Positions 26,485-35,995 of a DNA stretch of 64,000 nt are shown piece after piece. The notes beneath the pieces were generated by a model that worked only from the letters and a program-made list of their open reading frames with translations, did no database searches and had not been told where the DNA came from. This stretch comes from Chlorobium sp. Lineage in GTDB: Bacteria; Bacteroidota; Chlorobiia; Chlorobiales; Chlorobiaceae. The translations under genes and the position numbers were made by a program. Position 1 is the first letter of the stretch. Each line of letters begins with the position of its first letter. Location: positions 48,798-112,797 of the forward strand of contig NZ_JAIOZR010000007.1 of assembly GCF_021740465.1 (NCBI RefSeq), written 5' to 3'.

Positions 26485-26564
26485 CAGCACTCCCACGCGC
26501 ATCAACTCTCTCCGCCTATTCGATTAATTTCTTCTCATCCTTACCCTTCCATGGCTCGGAGAAA
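26485..26564 (-). pseudogene. Truncated copy of the C-terminus of the gene at 29619
   Basis: The minus strand reads EPWKGKDEKKLIE, stop, AERVDARGSA, which matches EPWEGMNEKKVIEWAERVEA at the end of the protein encoded at 29619-30098, with its Trp codon changed to TAG. The DNA similarity is limited to about 80 bp, so this is a degenerate duplicated fragment. Confidence 0.6.
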
Positions 26565-26669
26565 GATTTTTTGGTCAGGATCGCGATTGACATTTGGCAT
26601 ACTATCGAGACCGATCATGAAATGTATCCTCTCTACGCCTTGAAAATCATGAATTAACGGCCAATCCAT
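26541..26669 (-). CDS. 42-residue ORF overlapping the MNT gene
   Basis: An ATG at 26669, preceded by GGAGCGGAGGGAAG, opens 16 bp inside the end of the nucleotidyltransferase gene and reads 42 residues (MDWPLIHDFQGVERIHF, then GLDSMPNVNRDPDQKIF) to TAA at 26541. The position and strong ribosome-binding site are those of the second gene of an MNT-HEPN type pair, but the length is far too short for HEPN and I see no HEPN motif. Its 3' end overlaps the truncated repeat of the 29619 gene in another frame. It may be a real small protein or a chimeric remnant. Confidence 0.45.
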   Translation of the reverse strand: MDWPLIHDFQGVERIHFMIGLDSMPNVNRDPDQKIFLRAMEG

Positions 26670-27073
26670 GCTTCCCTCCGCTCCTTGAGAATTCTTCTCT
26701 GATAAGGCACGAAATCCTCCTGATTATAAAGATGTTTGAGCAATAACTCGGCATAGAGCGAATTGCTGCCAACGATTCTTCGTCCTCCTGCAATGATCTG
26801 GCCAAGCAGAGGCTCTCCAACTGTTGACAGGTCGATCAGATCAACAGGGCGACCTAATGCTTCTGCAAGGTCGGAAATCAGTTTCATGGTTTCATCTGCG
26901 TCGAGCGGATGATCCGCACCGACCGCCAGATCGAGATCGCTTTCACTGTGAGCGGTACCTTTGGCCAATGAGCCAAACAACAGCGCCAAACGGATGGCGT
27001 TATGCCGTTCAAGCACTTTCCGGATCTGAATATCAATTGACTCGGTCGCCATGCGCTTATCTTCTGTTCCCAT
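26654..27073 (-). CDS. MNT-type nucleotidyltransferase (MntA-like antitoxin)
   Basis: 139 residues from the ATG at 27073, preceded by GAGGAGGTGGAG; longer frames start upstream without such a site. The minimal nucleotidyltransferase signature LLFGSLAKGTAHSESDLDLAV (GSx10DxD) is complete, followed by GRPVDLIDLS with the third acidic residue. MNT proteins usually act as antitoxins by AMPylating a HEPN RNase encoded next to them. No intact HEPN gene adjoins; a 42-residue ORF overlaps its end instead. Confidence 0.85.
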   Translation of the reverse strand: MGTEDKRMATESIDIQIRKVLERHNAIRLALLFGSLAKGTAHSESDLDLAVGADHPLDADETMKLISDLAEALGRPVDLIDLSTVGEPLLGQIIAGGRRIVGSNSLYAELLLKHLYNQEDFVPYQRRILKERREAWIGR

Positions 27074-27814
27074 AATTCTCCACCTCCTCGATAACAAAGT
27101 ATGACTACCTTTGAAATATATTCAATGCGCCTCACTCAATCAGTGCGTCGCGCATCACAACACAAAAAAAGCCAATCCCGCCTCATCAAATGATGTGGCT
27201 TTCCCCGTGCGTCAAGTCTCTATACTCGTAGCGTATAGCTTTATCGTTTTGAAGTTTTCAAAAACTTATACCAGCACAATACGGCTTACTACCCGCAAAA
27301 CAGAATATTCTATTCTATGCTATTGCACTGCGTCCCGTACTCTCTCGTACTCCCTTATTCATTCATCGGCAGTTAACGGCAAAGACAAACGTTTTCTGCC
27401 TCTTTAAGCACTTTCCTAATGTGCAACACCAAATCCTTTCAGTGAATTATTTTTGAAAAGGCATGGACGCTAAATCCCGAGGCGGGAGACATCCTCTTTT
27501 CTCCTCAGTCCCGTAGGGACGGCATACCGGTAGCACAAACAACCCATCCCCTACCAGACTCTTGTGTCGAACCTCATCCACCGCTACGTTTCCGGGACAA
27601 AACGACCTCCTGAATCCCGAAGCCGAACGAATCGTTCAGGCAGTTTTCCGGAGTGCAAGGGCCACAAATAAGACATTTCGCATTTTCCGGCACGTGTAAA
27701 CTATTCCACAAATGTATATCCGCAAGTCCCTAAGTATTGATAATAATTAAGAGCTCAGTGGAACATCCCGGAATTGCTCCAAGGCTATAATGAAAATCAT
27801 TCAATGTTAATAGA
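27074..27814. other. Intergenic region with repeat copy C
   Basis: The left ~290 bases are the upstream region of the MNT gene; short frames here (up to 98 codons) have no support. The rest is repeat copy C and its flank. Confidence 0.45.
27362..27717. repeat. Dispersed repeat, copy C (about 356 bp)
   Basis: It is the same element as 23287-23643, in the same orientation, with scattered substitutions and small indels. Together the two copies bracket the integrase relic, protease and MNT genes as direct repeats about 4 kb apart. Confidence 0.85.
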
Positions 27815-28537
27815 CTACCATGGGTTGAAGGTCGAATGCTTGATCCCATTTTTATCACAGACTTCATAAAGACTACGTAATGCTGAAGCATAGTCATCTT
27901 TATTGCGTATCCGACTAAACTTAGACTCAGTTAATTGAAAATCATTCTCAGTTAAGTAAGGACGAGCCGTAACGAGTATTTGCCTATAATGGGTAATTGC
28001 CGAATGGACGTAGCCATATTTGACGCCATTCATTACTTTCAAACTCACGGCGAATACAGCAAGAAAGACAAATGACCACACGAGAACTTTGAGCTTGACA
28101 AGCGATCGAAACAATTCTCGTTGTTGTTCATCTATTGTTGGTTTTTCAGCGATTGATACCGGGTTGCATTTCTCAACCTTACTTAGATTTTTCCGCATTT
28201 CATCCAACTCTGTTACTCGAATGGTCAACGATCTTAATTGCAGGAAAAAATGAAGCGCAATTAACAAGCATGCAGTGATATAGAGAACGTTGAGTTCGAA
28301 AAGGAGACTAAAGCTTGCCGATTCACTAAACCCTTGGGCAATTGATTGATAGCACGCATCTTTGAAACTTTGAGTTCCAAGAGTAGCGATATCAAGGAAT
28401 AAATCCCGAGACAGCAATAATAAAGGTTTTGCCGCGTACTCCCACACAGCATTACCAATAATACTTAATGCTACTGCTACAATCAGAGCAATGACTTTCC
28501 TTTTTTCTAGATGTTTCAACACCTTCTGTGTATTCAC
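27815..28537 (-). CDS. Hypothetical membrane protein
   Basis: 240 residues. Three hydrophobic segments are seen: about 17-35 (LIVAVALSIIGNAVW), 80-100 (LFELNVLYITACLLIALHF) and 152-168 (VWSFVFLAVFAVSL). Between the second and third lies a ~45-residue charged, probably coiled segment; the C-terminal ~70 residues are soluble and charged. I recognise no family. It lies in the island and is separated by ~165 bp from the next membrane protein gene on the same strand. Confidence 0.6.
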   Translation of the reverse strand: MNTQKVLKHLEKRKVIALIVAVALSIIGNAVWEYAAKPLLLLSRDLFLDIATLGTQSFKDACYQSIAQGFSESASFSLLFELNVLYITACLLIALHFFLQLRSLTIRVTELDEMRKNLSKVEKCNPVSIAEKPTIDEQQRELFRSLVKLKVLVWSFVFLAVFAVSLKVMNGVKYGYVHSAITHYRQILVTARPYLTENDFQLTESKFSRIRNKDDYASALRSLYEVCDKNGIKHSTFNPW

Positions 28538-28701
28538 TACCTATTTCCTATCTATGACAGACATTGATAATATCAAATACCCAACTTTTGATCCGCACCC
28601 TTATAAAACTCTCTTTAGTATTCTTACAAAAACATGCGAAACCAATATTTTTATAAGATAACCATCGACACAACCTATTAAATACCACTACATTTTTTAC
28701 T

Positions 28702-29550
28702 TTATTTAGTTTTATCTTCATTTATAACAATCCATTTTAGCGGATTAAATAACTCACTACTTTCAATATAATACACAACATGTTCCCGCGGAATAATTAT
28801 AGATTTTTTTTGCTGATCCAAAAAGAATATATATCTCGAGCTACTCGCTAGATAAAACAGTTTTCCTCTCGGCACCTCAGCTTTTCTCTCCAATACAACA
28901 CTCAAACTATCTCCCATTCTCTTATAATCATTTACCGCATTCATAATTGACGAAAAAGTAGCCATATATAAAAGAATTGGATACAAAGCAAAAGGTATAA
29001 TTGTATTTACAAGCAACTCTTTCTCTTTGCCAAAATACCAATATAATATATAAACTATAAGTATTAACAAAAAAAAAGGTAGTACCTCTCCAATAAATGC
29101 ATTCCAGCCACCATACCAAACAGTTAAGAGCATAATAATCAAAGAATAAATCAAAACCACAAAAGCAAAAATATGATTTATTTTCATCACCTTTTCATAC
29201 TTATCATTAATAATCTGATATTTTTCTTTAGCAATACGACATCTTTCACACGGATCCAAATAAATTGCATCTGACTCTCTTTTATCCCTCACAAACTCTA
29301 ATTGAGCCAAAATCCCACCAAAAAAATATGGCACTATACCCCAGAGCACTAAAATTAAACAAAGAAAAATAACGCTAACACTTGACTCAAAATAATCGGA
29401 AACTAAAAAATATCTACCCACATCAATACCGAAGTACGAAAGAAAAAAATAATTATAAATAAAGCCAGATAAAAAAAATATAGACGTAAATATTGCAATT
29501 GATGCAACGACCAAATCAAGTATATTTTTCGGCTCTTTATGATTTTTCAT
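28702..29550 (-). CDS. Hypothetical multi-pass membrane protein
   Basis: 282 residues with about six hydrophobic segments (for example SIAIFTSIFFLSGFIYNYFF, SVIFLCLILVLWGIVPYFFG, HIFAFVVLIYSLIIMLL, FFLLILIVYILYWYFG). The loop after the second has CERCRIAKEKY with a CxxC pair. The last ~75 residues are soluble. It is the most AT-rich coding sequence in the window, a sign of transfer. The family and role are unknown. Confidence 0.65.
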   Translation of the reverse strand: MKNHKEPKNILDLVVASIAIFTSIFFLSGFIYNYFFLSYFGIDVGRYFLVSDYFESSVSVIFLCLILVLWGIVPYFFGGILAQLEFVRDKRESDAIYLDPCERCRIAKEKYQIINDKYEKVMKINHIFAFVVLIYSLIIMLLTVWYGGWNAFIGEVLPFFLLILIVYILYWYFGKEKELLVNTIIPFALYPILLYMATFSSIMNAVNDYKRMGDSLSVVLERKAEVPRGKLFYLASSSRYIFFLDQQKKSIIIPREHVVYYIESSELFNPLKWIVINEDKTK

Positions 29551-29618
29551 ATATATTTATACTTACTTAAAAAGAAATGCAATCAAATTTAAAAATCAAC
29601 AGCTATTAAACACACGGC

Positions 29619-30098
29619 CTACTCCCCCGCATCTCCATGCGCCTCAACCCTCTCAGCCCACTCGATAACCTTCTTCTCATTCATACCCTCCCACGGCTCG
29701 ACCTTGCCGCCGAGCGCCTGTTCTATGAATGCCTGTTCGATTTCAGTTTTGTCGGATGAAAAAACGTAGTCGTCGAGGGCTGCGTCGTCGTGGGGCTGGA
29801 ATGCCCAGTACGCAACGCCCGGTTTGCCGTCGTTGAAGAGAAAAAGTTTTTCGTCGGGGTCGAGATCTTCGTTCTCTTCGAGCGATTCGTTCTCTTTCGA
29901 TATATCCTTTATTTCCGCATAATGCTGCAGCGAGAACTCGATGGGGCCGAGCAGAGGGTCGTACACCCGGCAATCCACGGTGATCAGTCCTTCGTCCGTC
30001 AGGACATAGAGCGTGCGTCCGAACTGCGAGTATCCTCCGTCGACAAGGATCGGTGCCGCGATGGCTTTCAGGAGGTTAAGCGCTGTATTTCTGTCCAT
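29619..30098 (-). CDS. Hypothetical acidic protein
   Basis: 159 residues from the ATG at 30098; an upstream TTG at 30110 would add four residues, and neither has a clear ribosome-binding site. The protein is strongly acidic with a central Glu/Asp-rich stretch (ENESLEENEDLDPDEKLF). I recognise no domain; there is no signal or membrane segment. Base composition is that of the core genome, unlike the preceding membrane gene. A broken copy of its C-terminus lies at 26485-26564. Confidence 0.6.
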   Translation of the reverse strand: MDRNTALNLLKAIAAPILVDGGYSQFGRTLYVLTDEGLITVDCRVYDPLLGPIEFSLQHYAEIKDISKENESLEENEDLDPDEKLFLFNDGKPGVAYWAFQPHDDAALDDYVFSSDKTEIEQAFIEQALGGKVEPWEGMNEKKVIEWAERVEAHGDAGE

Positions 30099-30225
30099 TT
30101 TTTGCACCAATAGGTTTCAGTGTTAACACTGTGCAAAATACGAATCAATTCACTCAATAATGTAACTATGGCGGTGAGGGCCTGACTGATTTTCAGAAAA
30201 GGTTTCCGGATGGTAAGTTGAAGGC

Positions 30226-30816
30226 ATGAACAAGGGGAACAAAGCGAACATCGAGCTTACCGAAAACCGGGTTTTCGAGAAAACCGTTTTCGATGCAGAA
30301 AACCCGCTCTGCGGCGTGTACGAGGAGTGCCGTTTTCTCGGCTGCGGCTTCACCAACGCGGAGCTTTCGGGAGTGACCTTCAGGAACTGCACCTTCGAAG
30401 GGTGCGATTTCAGCCTGGCGAAGGTGAAAAACCTGAGCCTGCAGGAGGTGCTCTTCAGGGAGTGCAAGCTGCTCGGCGTGCAGTTCGGCGAGTGCAGGAC
30501 CTTTCTTCTCGAACTGCGCTTCGAAAGCTGCATGATGAAGCTCACGACCTTTCTCAAGCTCAGCCTGAAAGAGACCGTGTTCAAAAACTGCGACCTTCAG
30601 GAGGCGGACTTCACCGAAGCCGATCTCACGGGAGCCTCTTTTGCCGGGAGCGACCTCCTGAAAGCCCTCTTTCACCACACGAACCTCGAAAAGGCGGATT
30701 TCCGCACGGCCTTCAACTACTCCATCAACCCCGAAGCCAACCGCCTCCGCAAAGCGTGCTTCACCCTGCCGGGGGTCGTCGGCCTGCTCGACACCTACGG
30801 CATCGAGATCGAGTAG
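30226..30816 (+). CDS. Pentapeptide-repeat protein
   Basis: 196 residues. Most of the protein consists of A(D/N)LxX-like units read every five residues, such as FRNCTFEGCDF, FKNCDLQEADFTEADLTGASF and TNLEKADF, which fold as a right-handed quadrilateral beta-helix. There is no signal peptide. Some cytoplasmic members (Qnr/McbG) mimic DNA and protect gyrase; many have unknown roles. The HipA-like kinase gene starts ~200 bp downstream on the same strand. Confidence 0.88.
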   Translation: MNKGNKANIELTENRVFEKTVFDAENPLCGVYEECRFLGCGFTNAELSGVTFRNCTFEGCDFSLAKVKNLSLQEVLFRECKLLGVQFGECRTFLLELRFESCMMKLTTFLKLSLKETVFKNCDLQEADFTEADLTGASFAGSDLLKALFHHTNLEKADFRTAFNYSINPEANRLRKACFTLPGVVGLLDTYGIEIE

Positions 30817-31019
30817 GTTCGGCATCTGCGCTCTTCGCCGATGCACCTGGGGCCATGAAGGAGATTCCCGGCCCGTCGCAATCCTGAACCCGACCGACCG
30901 GCGATGACCCGGAAAACGGGGAAACAACCCCGATACGGGCTTTGTATCTCGGCAATAATCGTTATCCTGCAGGCTTCACCATGCACCTGCGCAGCCAACA
31001 TAACCGGAGTTACCTCGCC

Positions 31020-32318
31020 ATGTACCGTTCCGTCAACCGCATTGAAGTTCGCATCTGGAATCGCACCGTCGGAGCCGTTACCCTGGATGCCGCTTCGGGC
31101 TGCTGCATTTTCGGGTACGACCCCTCGTGGCAGGCCGGAGGCATCGAACTCGCACCGCTGACCATGCCGATCGCAGAGGCCGTCCACACCTTTCCGCTGC
31201 TCCCGGAAGCCGCCTTCATGCGCCTCCCCGGCCTGCTTGCCGATTCCATCCCCGAAGGGTTCGCCAGCAGGCTCATCGAGACCTATCTGGCAAAGGAGGG
31301 GCTCTCCCCCGAGGCGATCACGCCGCTTGACCGGCTCGCTTACATGGGCAGCAGCGGCATGGGCGCGCTGGAGTTCCGCCCTGTGCGCGGCCCGCGTTTT
31401 TCGAAACCGAAGGAACTGGAGATAGACCATCTGGTAGCCGCATCGAACGCGGCGCTTGCGGGAAATTTCCACAACGACCGTGAAACCGAAGCCGCAACAG
31501 CAAACCTCTTCCAGGTCGGCACGTCGGCCGGCGGCGAACAGCCGAAAGCCGTTATCTCGTGGAACGAGGAAACCGACGAGATCCGCTCGGGTCAACTGCC
31601 GGCCGGACCGGGCTTCGAGCACTGGATCATCAAACTCGACGGCGTTGGCGTGGAGGATGAAGCGGTAAACGACCGCTCTGCAGGACGCATAGAGTACGCC
31701 TATTCGATGATGGCAAAAGCGGCGGGCATTGCCATGACGGAGTGCTGCCTGCTCGAGGAGAACGGAAGGGCGCACTTCATGACCCGCCGCTTCGACCGCA
31801 GGGATGGCGAAAAACTGCATATGCAGAGCCTCTGCGCCCTGTGCCATCTCGACTTCACCCGGAGGGACGCCCACGATTACGACCGGTATTTCGAAACCGT
31901 CGGGGCGCTTAGGCTTCCGGAAACGGCCATGCAGGAGGCTTTCCGGCGTATGGTGTTCAACGTGCTTGCGGCCAACTGCGACGATCACACCCGGAAGCTC
32001 TCGTTCCTCATGGAGCCTGCCGGCAACTGGTCGCTCTCCCCGGCCTGCGGCCTGACGCACGCGTTCACCCCTTACGGAGAGTGGAAGTTCCGGCACCGGA
32101 TGTCGGTCAACGGGAAGTTCAGCGATATTTCACGAGAGGATTTCGATATGGTCGGAAAGCGCTTCAGGGTTCCGTACCATGAAAGCATCCTTAGCGAAGT
32201 GGCCGAGGCCGTCGGGCGCTGGCCGGAGTTCGCCGCTGCCGCAAGGATTACGCCCGAAGCCGCGCTCCGCATCCGGCAGGATTTTTCAAACGTACTCGAT
32301 GCCCTGCGAAATCCTTGA
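31020..32318 (+). CDS. HipA-family serine/threonine kinase toxin, without HipB
   Basis: 432 residues from the ATG at 31020, preceded by GGAG and giving the usual start MYRSVNRIEVRIWNRTVG; an in-frame ATG at 30942 is less likely. The N-terminal HipA domain is followed by the P-loop-like GTSAGGEQPKAVISW, HWIIKLDG with the ATP-binding Lys, MTRRFDR, and the catalytic NVLAANCDDHTRKLSFLM. HipA kinases phosphorylate glutamyl-tRNA synthetase or other targets and are held by a HipB repressor. No HipB-like HTH gene lies on either side. The catalytic loop reads CDDH rather than the common GDxHxKN. Confidence 0.9.
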   Translation: MYRSVNRIEVRIWNRTVGAVTLDAASGCCIFGYDPSWQAGGIELAPLTMPIAEAVHTFPLLPEAAFMRLPGLLADSIPEGFASRLIETYLAKEGLSPEAITPLDRLAYMGSSGMGALEFRPVRGPRFSKPKELEIDHLVAASNAALAGNFHNDRETEAATANLFQVGTSAGGEQPKAVISWNEETDEIRSGQLPAGPGFEHWIIKLDGVGVEDEAVNDRSAGRIEYAYSMMAKAAGIAMTECCLLEENGRAHFMTRRFDRRDGEKLHMQSLCALCHLDFTRRDAHDYDRYFETVGALRLPETAMQEAFRRMVFNVLAANCDDHTRKLSFLMEPAGNWSLSPACGLTHAFTPYGEWKFRHRMSVNGKFSDISREDFDMVGKRFRVPYHESILSEVAEAVGRWPEFAAAARITPEAALRIRQDFSNVLDALRNP

Positions 32319-32433
32319 ACATAAGGCCTGCGTCCGGGTTCGCGTCCATGCGAAGACGCCAGGAAGCACTGTTTGCCGGTGTGCATCCCCGGCCTTTCCC
32401 TCGATCCGTTGACGACAATAGCTCAACCGAAGC

Positions 32434-32886
32434 ATGATGGATACATCTTTTTTCATGTTGCTGCCGGTTTTTCTGATCGCCGTGTTCGCCCTTTTGTGGA
32501 TCGGAGTAAGCGCCCTGCTCTCGAAACTGAGCGGATGGTCGCTCCTTGCCGAACGGTTTAAGGGCGCCGAACCATCTACCGGAAAGCAGTTCCGTTTCGC
32601 TTCAGGGTTCATCAGGCGATTCAGGCTCTTACCGGTCAGCTACCGGAACTGCCTGTCAGTGACTCTTGACAGCAGAGGGGTGCATCTCGGCATCTTCTTC
32701 ATCTTCCGCTTTCTCTCCCCGCCGCTTTTCATCCCCTGGAGGGCGATAGAGTCGGTCGGCGAACAGAAGCACCTGTTCGGAAAATACGGGGTTGTACACA
32801 TAAAGGATTGCCCGGTCGTGCTGCTCATCGCGGGCGAGGCCGGAGAGCAGTTGAGAGCGGAGTACGCGAAGCTGGGTGGCGGATAA
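32434..32886 (+). CDS. Small membrane-anchored hypothetical protein
   Basis: 150 residues. One N-terminal hydrophobic helix (FFMLLPVFLIAVFALLWIGV) is followed by a cytoplasmic part with a mainly beta pattern (SVTLDSRGVHLGIFFIFRFL, PLFIPWRAIESV), suggestive of a PH-like fold. No known family is recognised with certainty. It is 115 bp after hipA on the same strand. Confidence 0.55.
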   Translation: MMDTSFFMLLPVFLIAVFALLWIGVSALLSKLSGWSLLAERFKGAEPSTGKQFRFASGFIRRFRLLPVSYRNCLSVTLDSRGVHLGIFFIFRFLSPPLFIPWRAIESVGEQKHLFGKYGVVHIKDCPVVLLIAGEAGEQLRAEYAKLGGG

Positions 32887-33059
32887 ACGGGTTCTCACCC
32901 CTCCCTTAATGCAAAAGAGAGGGAATCCGTTTTGGCATCGGTTCAAATTTTGTCTTGATGGTATTCGAAATCCCCTTGATAGCATCTACCACCAAAAATA
33001 CCCCCAAAAACATTGGCCTTTACAAAACCAATTCAGACAACATCAGACATAAAAACAAA

Positions 33060-33085
33060 AAAAGCCCTGTAAAATCAGGGCTTTT
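33060..33085 (-). terminator. Rho-independent terminator
   Basis: Perfect 10-bp arms AAAAGCCCTG and CAGGGCTTTT with a 6-base loop; read leftward the stem is followed by a T-run. It would end leftward transcription from the tRNA cluster. Confidence 0.8.
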
Positions 33086-33119
33086 CGGACTACATAAGAC
33101 AGCTGTAGACTGCTGTTTT

Positions 33120-33247
33120 GCGGAGAGGGAGGGATTGATTCGGGCCTTTCGACCCTCACCTCCTTCGGGGGCGGTCTCGCTTCCGCTCGCCGTCGAAACG
33201 GCTTGAGGCCGTTTTCGAACCCTCCTTTCGGGTTCTCACCCCTCCCA
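33120..33247. repeat. tRNA-Ser-end repeat, copy 1
   Basis: It opens with GCGGAGAGGGAGGGATT, identical to the tRNA-Ser(GCT) 3' end read on the plus strand, then GATTCGGGCCTTTCGACCCT, an internal palindromic segment around GAAACGGCTTGAGGCCGTTT, and ends CACCCCTCCC, nearly the reverse complement of its beginning. Confidence 0.8.
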
Positions 33248-33255
33248 TAATGCAA

Positions 33256-33277
33256 AAACCCCGCTGGTGCGGGGTTT
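33256..33277 (-). terminator. Rho-independent terminator of tRNA-Ser(GCT)
   Basis: Arms AAACCCCGC and GCGGGGTTT enclose a TGGT loop just 4 bp past the tRNA 3' end; leftward it continues into TTTT. Confidence 0.85.
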
Positions 33278-33281
33278 GTTG

Positions 33282-33371
<90 letters not shown>

Positions 33372-33384
33372 TGAAAATGTTGTG

Positions 33385-33467
33385 CGGAGGATGAGGGACT
33401 CGAACCCCCATGGGCGTGAACCCGGCAGTTTTCAAGACTGCTGCCTTACCAATTAGGCTAATCCTCC
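33385..33467 (-). tRNA. tRNA-Ser(TGA)
   Basis: About 83 nt. Acceptor stem GGAGGAT/ATCCTCC, anticodon stem-loop GCAGT-CTTGAAA-ACTGC giving TGA, an extended variable arm (CGGGTTCACGCCC) and T-loop GGTTCGAGTCC. It lies 13 bp from tRNA-Ser(GCT), probably on one transcript. Confidence 0.93.
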
Positions 33468-33603
33468 AGCTATCCTGAAGAACAGGCATCAAAGATAGCG
33501 AATTGCGGGAAAAATGCCAGAGAAAAATAATACCGGATTTTTCCCCTGGGCTGTCGCCCTGCGCTACCGATACGCCGCTCCTCCGGAGCTGAAATTTCTT
33601 CCT

Positions 33604-33734
33604 GGCGGAGAGGGAGGGATTGATTCGGGCCTTTCGACCCTCACCCCCTTCGGGGGCGGTCTCGCTTCCTCTCGCCGTCGAAACGGCTTGAGGCCGTTTT
33701 CGAACCCGGTCGAGGGTTCTCACCCCTCCCTCTC
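33604..33734. repeat. tRNA-Ser-end repeat, copy 2
   Basis: It starts GGCGGAGAGGGAGGGATTGA and ends CACCCCTCCCTCTC, so the ends are inverted complements of ~11 bp. The interior matches copy 1 closely, with an extra GGTCGAGGG near the right end that resembles the T-arm region of tRNA-Ser(GGA). Confidence 0.85.
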
Positions 33735-33755
33735 ATTGCCTTTCTCCGGCCTTTC

Positions 33756-33783
33756 ACTCAGTACTCGGCACTCAGTACTTGAC
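33756..33783. repeat. Short heptamer array, 4 units
   Basis: Units ACTCAGT, ACTCGGC, ACTCAGT, ACTTGAC lie between two tRNA-end repeats. Confidence 0.7.
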
Positions 33784-33794
33784 TCTGGTCTTCT

Positions 33795-33930
33795 GCGGAG
33801 AGGGAGGGATTGATTCGGGCTTTTCGCCCTCACCCCCGGATTGCCGGGGGCGGTCTCGCTTTCGCTCGCCGTCGAAACGGCCTGAAGCCGTTTTCGAACC
33901 CAGTCGAGGGTTCTCACCCTCCCTCTCTCC
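33795..33930. repeat. tRNA-Ser-end repeat, copy 3
   Basis: Same beginning and interior as copies 1 and 2, with a different central hairpin (CCCCCGGATTGCCGGGGG) and a right end CACCCTCCCTCTCTCC complementary to the left end. Confidence 0.85.
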
Positions 33931-33948
33931 TGCCTTTTTCCCTTGTTC

Positions 33949-33983
33949 ACTCAGCACTCGGCACTCATTGCTCGGTACTGATT
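33949..33983. repeat. Short heptamer array, 5 units
   Basis: Units ACTCAGC, ACTCGGC, ACTCATT, GCTCGGT, ACTGATT directly precede the tRNA-Ser(GGA) 3' end on the plus strand. Confidence 0.65.
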
Positions 33984-33987
33984 TTCC

Positions 33988-34078
33988 TGGCGGAGAGGGA
34001 GGGATTCGAACCCTCGAGGGCTGTTACACCCTACCCGCTTTCCAGGCGAGCGCACTAGACCAACTATGCGACCTCTCC
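33988..34078 (-). tRNA. tRNA-Ser(GGA)
   Basis: About 88 nt plus an encoded CCA (33988-33990). Acceptor stem GGAGAGG/CCTCTCC, anticodon loop CTGGAAA giving GGA, long variable arm and T-arm GAGGGTTCGAATCCCTC. Its 3' end matches the first bases of the repeats at 33120, 33604 and 33795. Confidence 0.95.
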
Positions 34079-34276
34079 GTAATAAATGGCCTGTAATTTA
34101 CATTCTCTTTTGACTTTTCAAAAACGCATTCCAGATAAAAATGCGGCTAAGCACCCTTTTTTATGGCGCTTGACGCCTCACCGGCAAATTTTCATGTGCG
34201 CTTTAACAGTGATTAACGTTGCCATAGTCCCGGCACTTTTCGTAAATTGGCAGATTCAATTCAGCAGCAAATCTAA

Positions 34277-35782
<1,506 letters not shown>

Positions 35783-35918
35783 CACAGGACACCTCTGTTT
35801 ATTTGTTCCGAAGCCGATTGCTGTATTGTCCCGACAAAGTCGGAACTCCAGCCATCTTTCCCGACGGTGTCGGGATCCTCTCTGACAATAAATAGAGATG
35901 CCCGGCAGGAAAAACGCC

Positions 35919-35949
35919 GGAAACCCCCGGCAATAAACCGGGGTTTTCC
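35919..35949 (+). terminator. Rho-independent terminator after guaB
   Basis: GGAAACCCCCGG and CCGGGGTTTTCC pair around a CAATAAA loop (one mismatch). A weaker hairpin with TCCCGAC/GTCGGGA lies upstream at about 35839-35877. Confidence 0.7.
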
Positions 35950-35995
35950 GATAGCAGCAGCACTGTATCCGGCATTACCCACAGAAACAAGTACC

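Larger units (their letters stand above)
32887..33281. other. Non-coding region between the membrane protein and the tRNA cluster
   Basis: It contains two strong hairpin terminators that fit leftward transcription of the tRNAs and the first copy of the tRNA-end repeat. Frames through it (for example 83 codons at 32955) run through these elements and are not supported. Confidence 0.5.
33468..33990. other. Spacer in the tRNA-Ser cluster filled with repeats
   Basis: No gene is supported. The spacer consists of a reverse-orientation palindromic repeat near 33560-33590 (CTACCGATACGCCGCTCC), two tRNA-end repeats and two heptamer arrays. Open frames of 60-130 codons here are translations of these repeats. 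Confidence 0.6.

Noticed and set aside
30795..32096. 433-codon minus-strand frame
   Set aside because: Antisense shadow of hipA, which has all family motifs.
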